Shown: positions 54,848-64,000 of the stretch, one piece after another
Numbering within the stretch: position 1 is the first letter of the stretch
Layout of the letters: each line of letters starts with the position of its first letter
DNA from: Hansfordia pulvinata
Taxonomy: Eukaryota; Ascomycota; Sordariomycetes; Xylariales
NCBI GenBank assembly: GCA_006538405.1
Contig: BJKQ01000005.1
Location: 868,001 to 932,000 of the forward strand
Length of the DNA: 64,000 bases
Direction: 5' to 3'
Notes under the pieces: generated by a model
What the model saw: only the letters and a program-made list of their open reading frames with translations
Database searches by the model: none
What the model was told of the DNA's origin: nothing
Translations under genes and position numbers: made by a program

Positions 54848-57800
54848 CTTGGCGACTGTGTGCTAGTGTTTCCACGGAGCAGTCTAGTCGAGAAGCAACG
54901 AGTCTGAGAGGTGTTAGGAGGAGGAGAGTTTGGCATGGGATGAGAGATGGTGGGAGGAGGCAAGATATGTTGGTGGAGTGGAGGGTGAGGTGGCACAAAG
55001 AAGAATTGTGAGAGTGAATGATGTGTGGGAGACATCAGGTTGCACCAAGTGGCTAGTGGCCCAGCAACTTGATCTGTCCAAACTACGATACAGACCCAAG
55101 GTAGACAATACGACGATGATGGGGAGCATAGAAAAGGAAATGCTTCCACATACCGAATGTAGTACAGGAGAACAACAAGTGAATGTGTCCCCAGTACCAG
55201 CAAGTTGCTAGAGGATGGTATCGGATCTTGCGACCAGAAACCAGACAAGGCACACACGGAAAGATCACCGATCGAATTCGCGATAGTGAAATCGGAAGCG
55301 ATCGATGCGACGCGGCAAGGTGAGAGCGGTGGTCGGTGGTCGAGCCCAAGAACTTCTTGACGAGGTGTGACGAGGGCGACAGGTGACGGCTCCGACTCGC
55401 TTGCGACGACGCGGTACGGCAGGGCTTTGGAGGCGTGCGGGTAGCGGAGATACCAGATGCTGCTCTCCTCACTTTGGCTTCTTTCAATTTGGTCTGTTTG
55501 GCTCTATGGGCGGAAGTTTGGCTACACTGCACTGTGACCTGTGCGGCGCGTCGATGCGGGAGTAGACGGACGGAGTGTTCGTGCTCTGCAGACAACAGAG
55601 GGCTCGGATGCTAAATGATCGCGACAAGAAGGTGGAGCTCCGGCGGCGGGAGTGTGTCCTAGGCCTCCTTGGTCGGGATGAGGATTTAGTAGACGAAACC
55701 GAACGGCGAACGCACCCAGCAGCGGCGGCAGCGGCAGCAGCAGGCCAGAGGTTTGGGAGAGAGAGATGAAGAAGATGAGCGAGCAGAAGATGAGGTGAAG
55801 AGATGATGAAAAGGACAGGTACGCAGAAGCGCTAAGGAAGGACGGGCTTCTGGAGGGAAGCGGCCGGAGTTTGCAAGTCAGGACAGACGCGGGTCAGCGG
55901 CCGGCAAGGAGCGACAGCGACGACAACGAAGGCCGAAGTGCAAACGGAGAGGGAGGAGGGAGGGAGAGGAAAAAGCGGGTCGACGATGAGGTCAGACCAC
56001 GGCGAGCGAGGGCAAAGGCGGCAGCTGCAGGGAAGCAGGCACACACAGATGCGGTCGCGGCTGGGGAGGGATGGAGAGGCGGGTGCCAGACGTAGCGGGC
56101 AGATGGCAGCAGGCAGACCGGGCGCGCAGCTGGCAAATGACACACAGAGAGATTACGTAAGGCTCCTGGGCTCCTGGGGGGTGAGTGATTGGGTGGTGGG
56201 GGGTCTGGGGGGTTCGGTCGGTACTTCCGCGGGCGCAGGACCTTTCGAAACAATCGAAATGAGGGGGATGGCCGCTCTTAAATAATTTTTCGGCCGCTGG
56301 CTGGCCCCCATGCCTGCGCGCCCGGCTATAAGGTAGCGACGCCCCTAGCCGGCCCCTAGTGTGGCGCCCGGCCCACTATTCTACTTCTTCCTGTCACTTT
56401 AGCGTCGGCGCTAGTGGATCTCCGGCCAATAGCACTGCACTCTCGGCCCCTGATTTTATCTTCCTCAGGGCCTTTTCCAGCCATTCGTCCCGACAAGTCG
56501 CGACAAGTCTCTTTTTCCCAAAGCCCCTGCGGCGCACTGCAGCGTGGGTGCGGTGCGAGGCCTAACCCAAGCCGTGGCACTGTAGCTCTGGAGCTGCAGG
56601 CTGCGACTGTGCTGCTGGTCGCTTCCTGGCTGCCCGGCAACCGCCACTCCCATTCAAGTCCGAATCCTGCCTGCCCAGTCCCGCCTTTGCGTGCGCCTTC
56701 CAATCGGTCTGCTGGCTGGCTGGCTCCGGGTCGCCGCTGTGACGCACTTGCGATCGCCGACGCCCCTCAGGAGCCGATGGATAGATGCGAGCACAGGGCT
56801 TCTCAAGATGAAAAGAGAGGGGACGGAAGTGGAATGTAGGAGGGCAGCAGTGGTGCTTGTGATGGAGGTGGCCGCGGTGGTGTTGGGCGAGTATCTCGAT
56901 GAAGTTTTTGGCGAGTCAACAGCATGACTCGGGACGAGTTGCAGCCGCGTACGAGTAGTGTTGATGATGAAGGTTGTGCGTGCGCGCCCGCGAGGGGAGC
57001 CGGGAAGAAGATGAAAATTTTCAGGTCTAGTTCGCACTGGGCCGGGGACGGCCACCACCGCGACTGCGACTGGCACTTGCAGGCCGGGACAGGCAGCTCA
57101 GGCTATCGCAGCCCGGGCAATCAGAGCGCCGGACCACCAGGACCGGGCCCTAGACCTGGGGCTGGGGATGGGGCTCGAGGGCACGAGGGAGGGGGTTCCC
57201 TCCAAAGCCCGCCCCAATCACACTGCAAGGCTCCCTGAAACAGCATCGGCTCCCTTCCCCCCTTTTTTTTCTCTCTTCCTCGGCGAGCCCCCTTCTTTCA
57301 TGTGCTCGCCCTGCGCCGCCCTGGTCGTACCGTGCGCGACAGTGTCAGCATGCTTGTTTATTCCTTGTTCCCGGGCTGTCTCTTCTGTCTGACTCTGAGA
57401 GCCTCTGTGGGTGGCGGCGGCTCGGTCCTGGTCTCGTTGGGCCGCAAGGCAAGGTTTGGTTTGCAGTGAGTGCGCAATGAAATAGAATAACTGGTGATCC
57501 GGCCTGATGGTGGTGTGTGGAGGGGAAGTTGTCTGTCAGTCGTGGCGGTGCGTGCAGAGCGTGTTGATCCGTGTTGATCGGTTGCCCGTCTCATTTCGCG
57601 GTTTCGGGGGCCCCAGCCCCATTGGAGGGCGGCGCGGGGGTCGGTCAATTTCGCCATCGGTTGCGCCAGAGGCCCATGCACACCCACCCACACGCGCTGA
57701 ACCGTCAGTCGCTTGGGTCCATGACGTGGTGGCCAGCGGCCTCGCCCCAACGCGACTCGTCTCGAACAGAGGTGACGGCCATGCGATGCGGGGCGTGTAG

Positions 57801-58054
57801 TGCGTTCGATGCGCTGGAGAGCGCTGCACCGGGCTTGTCGGGTCTCGTTGTGATCACGAGGATGGCAGCAGTGAGCAGGCCATGGCATGCAAGAAGAAGG
57901 GCGGTTACGGCACAAGCCGTTGCGCGGCAAATGGGATGAGGAGGATGGTGATGATCGATGGGGTTGGTTGGTGTGTCGGGTCGCTTGGTTTGATGGTGGC
58001 AGGGCAAAGCAAAAGCAGCGCACGAGCACGAGCACGAGACGCGAGGCCCGTACG

Positions 58055-58094
<40 letters not shown>

Positions 58095-61000
58095 CACGAC
58101 TGGACTGGACCGGACCGGACTGGACTGGAGGACTGGAGATGGCTCGTGTGGGGCGCAGGATCAGAAAGAAGATTGCCACTGATTGGCCCTTGTTCCTCGT
58201 ATCAGGAGGTTTCATCCCATGCCAGGCCACGGCGAGTACCCGTACTCGTCCGACTGTGCCAGCTGGGCGGGTGCCAGCGTACCCCTACAGATGCCAGCGC
58301 CATCGGGAGATGGGGGTGCTGAGTTGGCCCCGCCCTCCACAGGGACTTACCTCGGGCCAATCCCCGTCGCTGTTCAGGCCCCTCCGTCCCCTCCAGCCCG
58401 TCCGCGGCTTGGCTGGCGAATCCTCATTTCTTCTCGTACATGTCGGGGACGGACTCCATCTCTGTCGAGCACAAGCCCTCTGCGTGTGGGCTGCGGAGCT
58501 GGCACTTTCCATCCTGTTCCGCCACCATTACGACTACAACGACTACGATTACGACCACCACCTCAACACCACCAGCATGCCTATGGGCACACAGGCTGGC
58601 TGTATACAGCTGCCCATCGATCTACGGACCCGAGCACCCCTAACCAGCGCCGCAACCACCACTACGAGCAGTCATAGATGACGCTTTAACAACAGCACGC
58701 ACTGCCCGCACCACCACCACTACCATCACCGGTGGTTCTTCAGGCAGCAAGCCGACAGTCAGTGGCAACGAACAGCAGCACGTACACAGCAATAGTCGGT
58801 CAACCTGATCCCACAGCGCCAGACCACACAACAACAACAACAACAACCGCACCCCCTCGAAGAGACGTGGCCAGAGCAAAGACATCCCGCCCGGTTGGCA
58901 GCGGCAGCAGCAGGCATTTGTGCGGCACCCCAGCCTGGCCACTTCGCCCTGTGACTCATTCCTGTGCAGCCAATACTTGCGGGTCCTGCCTTGCCTGTCT
59001 CACGCGGTCCCAACACGACCAGGCCTTGTTTGCATCACCTCGTTCTTGTCGCTCATCATGGTGACACATCCGCTCGGCCATGTCCAGCCTGTTGCAACAA
59101 GCAGGCGCCTCCTCCCGGCCCCTCGTCGCGCTCATTTCCTCTCCTTCTGCGCCGCATCTGCATCATCGCGCGGCCGGTGTGCTGGGCGGGCTGGGGGGGC
59201 GGCGCCTGAGCAGTCGGTGACGGCCTGGCTGGGTCCTCTAGGCTGCTGTCTATCTGGCGCGATTGCGAGCTTGCGCCAGCTCCTGCAGCGCCGGGTTCTT
59301 TTTCCTCATAAATCATGCATGCGGGCTGACCTTGCAAATCTTGCACCCAAACCGGCCGGGGCGGGTCTTGTACTCACGTGTAGCCAGTGCGTTGCACTGT
59401 ATTTTCCCATGCCACTCTCAGGCCTCGGTTGGCGCGAGACTCGTATGTTACGTTTGTGCGGCATGTTGACGAGTGTCTGTCTTCATCGCACATCAGTGAG
59501 GAAACAGAGGACTGATGATGGGCATCCGCGAGGTGCGGCAGTTGCCCGTCATCCGTTTCTGGCGACCGCCAGCAAAGTTGGCTGCTTCCGGCGTTTGCTC
59601 TGTCGACGAAGAATGAAGCCCTCGGCGTGTGTTGACATACACGCGCGCTGCGCCCGTACGCGCCAAACACGTCCGGTGCGGCATCCTGGACAAGCACAAG
59701 AGGTCTCCCTTGGCCAGGTACGGGCACATGTCTTGCCAGGCGCGCGCCACAGTCTCGAACGCGTCTGGCTGGCGACAAACCTGAGCCAGGCGTCGCTCGA
59801 CTCCCGGCCAGGGTCGTGTTGGTTGGCACAGCCAAGCTACTACGAGTAGAACCCGCAATGCCCCGAGGTGGCAAGCGACTTTGTGCTTGTTTCTTCGTAC
59901 CTCGTTCGCAAAGTGACGCCGATAGATCACGTGTTGGCCGTTGCTCGTCGTGATTCGGCAGCCCCAGAGTGAGATGAGGCGAGCCACGTCGACGCCTTTC
60001 GCTACGGAGACATGGGAACGACACCCCGGGTCACACCTGGGGCCTCTCATCAATCTCATCAATCTTATCTAATACAACACTGTCCTGTCGCCCCGCCTCC
60101 CAAAGCCAAGATTGTGGCGAGTCATGCCCAGCCCGAGCGCCGCGAGCGTCGGGCGTCCGAGGTGTGGGTGGTATTTGCGACACGGTGTCTTGTCTCGCGC
60201 CGAGAAGAAGCAGCCAGAAGAAGAAGAAGACCATGGTGGTGGCAACCCCGGATCCGGCGACTGAAGTGATTGCGCAACCCTTGAGCCGGATGCCATCGCC
60301 AACGCCCGCCTCGCCGGCTTTGGCCTGGTTTGCTCGTCTTTTCGCCACGCGTGGCTCTCGGCACCCGAAGGCGGTCCGAGGTCTGTCTACAAGTTCTCGT
60401 AGGTGGCCGGCCTGCACTGGAACGTGTGGATGGCAAAGCCTGCTCCGTCCGTCTCCGAGCATGGCCGAGCAGCAGCCTGCTGTCCTACCGACCACTCACT
60501 CGTGCGAGTACAGCCAAAGCCCGGGTCCGGAGCGAGCCCTCCCTGTCGTCGCCTACCTACGAGCAAAAATCTCGTATTGCAACGGTCGGGACGCGCGTAC
60601 AGCACTGGATCTGCGACAAGCAAGGGATTATGCCACTTGGCGTCAGAGAGGAGGGTCCTGCCTCTGCCCTGGCTGGCGTCGGTTTGACGAGTACGAGTAC
60701 CCAGGCAGCAGCCCTTTTAGCGACGACGAGGCATCCCCGCGCCCGTGCGAGCACTCGTGGGGTGGGTGCAGCAGTCAGGTGTCAGGTAGTTTGCTCGTAT
60801 GCTGGCATGTCCGTCCGGCAACGCCGTGTGGCGGGAATAAGCTTATCGGGCGCTCCAGTGTGTACGAGTGCCACCAGTGCTGAACTCGAACTCGATCGTG
60901 GCCAGGCGGGGCGCGAATGAGTGCCCGGCAGCCACCACCCTCAGCCCCAGAACCCCCGGTCGTGCGCGACGTCGCCGCCGCCGCCGACGCTCTGTGCGGG

Positions 61001-62895
61001 TGGCGCGGGAGGAGGGGAGGGGCGAAGAGCGTCATGGCCGAACAGTCTGCCCTTGGCCTACAAGCGGGTGGCGGCAGCTACTCGCAGGCTTGTCACAATC
61101 GTATCGTAGAGGATCGTAGGTAGCGGGGAGCCCCGATCGCGCTCTTGGGCGACGATGGACAGGTTCGGCGGGGGAGATGGTCGTCGTGGGCCGTCTCCGG
61201 TGTCCATTTCGTGTGAGCACTCCTCTCCTGGCTTAGGAAGTACGGGTAATCGTAGAGTGCTTGCATCCCGCATCCTTCCTTGTCGATCAGGGTGCAGGTC
61301 GGTGTTTGTCACGGATTGCTTGTTCTGTCAGTATAGGTAATCTGATGAATATCTGTATCGACGACTGTGCGATACGCGTGGCCGTGGTGTGGTTGGGTGT
61401 ACTCACACCAGGTATTTCGCGCGAGCAGACAGAAAGAGAGGGGGAGGCGTGGGGGGCGCGCGCTTGGGCAGCAGAGCCCAGAACCAGAACCCCGGGCGTT
61501 CGTTCGCTTGATGTTGGCCCCATCGATCACTGGTATCGTACGGGTTCTCCATCGTATACGGGGAGAGGAGGCGCTCTCGTGTGCATTCGAAAAGTCTCCG
61601 CACGCGTACATGACGGGAGGCTGGCTTCCCAACTGCAGCCCCCGTGCATTAGGTATAATAGCGTCGGGTCGATCGATGGCATTGCCCACAAGCGAGAGTT
61701 GACAGTCGTGACGGACGGGTGTGCTTCAGTTCAAGGCTACCTATAAGGTACACGTGTATGATAGAGATACGTAAGTACCTCATGTCACGTTGAGCAAGGC
61801 CAGCCAGTACGGATACATGTATGTAGCTTACTCGTAACTGGATATCTTAGGCATGCACTCCTGTTGTCTCCTCCGATATCGCTGTGCGTCTGGTTGGTCT
61901 CGCGGAGGTGATTGGTCGCCATCCAGCGACTCCTCTACGAGTATCATACCTTACCCTCATCAATCCCGTCTGTACCTACCTATCTAACCTACCTTGCCCA
62001 AGATACGAGTACATGCCCGGATTTGATATCGTTGCCGACATCCAGACCAAGCGGTACCTCCTTACTTACCTTCTGTACTCCTTAGCATCCATGTCGAACT
62101 GCTTGTCGTCGCCTTGGTCCAAGATCGTCAACCATGCCACCCACCAGGAAGCACAATCTCGCCTGACGACAACGTCCATTGAGCCGCCGTCCACCCGCCG
62201 CTCCTCCCGCGGGACGTGAAGGCCCTCGCAATGGCTCACTATCGCATTTACTACCATGCTACCCACATCGACGACTCGAGCAGCCGTGCCAGCAAGCCTC
62301 AGCTCCCGTTGAAGTGGTTCCCAAGTCATCATCCGCAGCGCAACCCCGTGGAATCGCGACTCACCACCTAGTCAGCCAGTCATCAGCCAGCAGTGCCAGC
62401 CAGCCGCAAGGGAGAAGCACCGAGACTACGAGTATGAGTGGTAGCTGGTCCACCACGGGGCGCGCCCTAGCCATGCAAAGTGCTGACAGCCGCATCCACA
62501 ATGCCGTGATCGGCCCCACCGCCTGTGCCGCCGGCCTTTTCCACCGCCGCCTCTGTTCTATCGCGGGAAAAGGGTGACATTCCGCCTTTCTCCTGCGGTC
62601 TGCCTGCCTCAACACCCGCCGCCCGCCCCTCGCCTTCTCTGCGCGCTGTCTCGCCCGCTCCCCCGCGTCGCCCCAGCTCCTCAACGCGTCGCCTCGCCGT
62701 GTACACGCGCCGTCAGCACTCGGCCTCGTCGCATCCCGCTCAGCCCTACACCCCGGTATTCCTGTGCTCCGGCGTTTTCTGTGCCCCGGCCTTCCTGCGC
62801 CCCGGCAGCCCGCCCGGCCGGGAGCCCCGCCCGCCGCACGACGACGCACAGAGACGGCAGCGTACGACGGCACTCTCCGCAACCCACGCGACAAC
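54848..62895. other. 8 kb gene-free stretch
   Basis: No gene could be supported on either strand. The first kilobase should contain the TBP promoter and leader, and the last 400 bases the promoter of the MFS gene. A CAGG tetranucleotide repeat lies at 58054-58096, and a Thr-coding ACN-rich patch lies near 58520-58580. TACGAGTA-type motifs occur near 59840, 60690, 61938, 62005 and 62428. Frames of up to 309 codons have no recognisable character. Confidence 0.5.
58054..58096. repeat. (CAGG)n microsatellite
   Basis: About ten to eleven consecutive GCAG/CAGG tetranucleotide units in noncoding DNA. Confidence 0.95.
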
Positions 62896-64000
62896 ATGGA
62901 CGAGACGACGCCGTTGCGCCTGAACCCCGACCTGGGTCTGCCCGGTCACGGCCCTGACGACGGCTCCCTCGCCCGCCACAAGGATCTTGTCGACTTTGAC
63001 CCCGCCGGCGACCATGAAAACCCCCTCGAGTGGCCCCAGTCCTACAAATGGGGCGTCGTCGGCCTCCTGACCTGCATGGCCTTTACCGTGTGAGTCCAGC
63101 AATGCCGGCCCTTGCTGCCGCCGCGCCGCGCCGCTGACAACCCCCACCACCCCTCCCTCAGCACCTTCACTTGCAGCTCCGTCGTCCCCGTCGCCACCCG
63201 CATCGTCCAGGATCTCGACGGCACCCAGTCCTCCAAGTCCGCCAGCGTCCTCCTCGTCACCATCTGGGAGCTCGGCGAGTCTGCCGGCCCCCTGGTCATC
63301 GCTCCGCTCTCCGAGATTTTCGGCCGCTACCCCGTCATGAACGTCTGCAACGTCCTCTTCATCGCCGCCACCCTTCTCGCCGTCCTTAGCCAGTCCTCTT
63401 CCCTCTTCGTCACCGCCCGCGCCCTGACCGGCCTGGCCGTCGCCTCCAATGTCCTCGGCCCTGCCATCGTCGGCGACATCTTCGTCACGGAGCAGCGTGG
63501 CTCCGCCATGAGCTTCATCCAGCTCGCCCCCCTCATGGGCGGCGCCGTCGGCCCTGCCATCGCCGGCGCCATCGCCGAGACGCTGGGCTGGCGCCAGGTT
63601 CTGTGGGCCAGCATCATCCTGGCCACCGCCTGCGAGGTCGCCTTCCTCCTATTGTTTCGGGAGACGTACAAGGTGCCGATCCTCAGACGCCGGGCCGCGC
63701 GCCTCCGCATGGAGACGGGCAACGACGCGCTCAAGACCGTCTTCGACCTCGACCAGCAGACCAAGGCCAGGCAGTTCTGGTCTTCCATCATCCGCCCCTT
63801 CACCGTCTTCTTCAGCTCCGGCGTCCTGCAGGCAGCCTCCCTGTTTGGCGCCATGGTTTTCAGCTACTTCTACATCATGACCACCACCCTGCCGGACATC
63901 CTGGAGATCGAGTACGGGCTGTCCCCTGCTCTGACCGGCTTTGTATTCATCTTCTTCAGTGGGTAGCCCGCCCCAACCCCCGCAGTTGTCCGCGCTGACA
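62896..64000 (+). CDS. MFS transporter, DHA1 (Tpo1/multidrug) type, 3' end outside window
   Basis: Proton-coupled exporter of the major facilitator superfamily, plasma membrane. Exon 1 (62896-63089) encodes a cytoplasmic N terminus (MDETTPLRLNPDLG) with the ENPLEWPQSYKW motif usual before helix 1 in fungal DHA1 carriers. The intron is GTGAGT...CAG with a CTGAC branch. Exon 2 starts at 63162 and carries helices 1-6 and the middle loop. It includes motif A between helices 2 and 3 (APLSEIFGRYPV), a helix-4 ARALTGLAVASNVLGPAIVG segment, and the DHA1-type helix 5 (MGGAVGPAIAGAIAETLGWR). The frame runs to about 63960, where a GT dinucleotide probably opens the next intron. The remaining helices lie beyond the window. 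The substrate is unknown; polyamines or drugs are typical of the family. Confidence 0.9.

Noticed and set aside
57358..58230. 290-codon minus frame across the CAGG repeat
   Set aside because: Its Leu-Pro-Ala-Cys repeat comes from the tetranucleotide tract, and the rest is low-complexity.

Overview
This is a nuclear segment from a filamentous ascomycete. The genes carry short GT-AG introns (about 50-150 nt) with CTNAC-type branch points, and the proteins read as Pezizomycotina. The RPB1, TBP and copper-fist proteins look like Sordariomycetes, most likely Hypocreales (inference from remembered protein character; no search was run). The DNA is GC-rich by eye and gene-poor: I can support only twelve protein genes in 64 kb. 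No rRNA, tRNA, CRISPR array or intact transposon was recognised.

Layout. Positions 1-16.9 kb are almost gene-free, with one small cysteine-rich protein gene (4794-5057, +). Next come RPB1, the largest RNA polymerase II subunit (16899-22261, -), and SWD1, a COMPASS histone methyltransferase subunit (25054-26632, -). SWD1 is divergent from THG1, the tRNA-His guanylyltransferase (27382-28777, +). TMA23, a G-patch-type ribosome-biogenesis protein (28953-30028, -), and a large unrecognised coiled-coil/Ser-Pro-rich protein (30990-33576, -) follow. An 8 kb gene-free stretch full of short palindromic motifs (33.6-41.6 kb) precedes a HEL117-like RS protein (41579-42864, -), a Mac1/GRISEA-type copper-fist regulator (43411-44984, -), a U2SURP/SR140-like splicing factor (48063-50498, -), an FAD amine oxidase (51745-53225, +) and TBP (53917-54847, -). 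Another 8 kb gene-free stretch leads to an MFS transporter that runs off the right edge (62896 onward, +).

Functional theme. Four genes belong to the RNA polymerase II machinery: RPB1, TBP, SWD1 and the CID-containing U2SURP-like factor. The other recognisable genes cover tRNA maturation, ribosome biogenesis, copper homeostasis, amine oxidation and export.

Most important observation. Six of the twelve genes (RPB1 twice, SWD1, TMA23, the 31-33.6 kb gene, the HEL117-like gene and the amine oxidase) show an apparent loss of exactly one base, at or near a short G/C run, where reading switches frame while both flanks still encode the expected protein. Because RPB1 is essential, this most likely reflects uncorrected homopolymer errors in the assembly rather than pseudogenes. 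Every gene model from this assembly should be read with that in mind. Other notable items are an intron that spans the stop codon of the small cysteine-rich gene without changing its protein, a genome-style dispersed motif (TACGAGTA and its complement) including a perfect 22-bp palindrome, and a GGTACCTA-type motif family.
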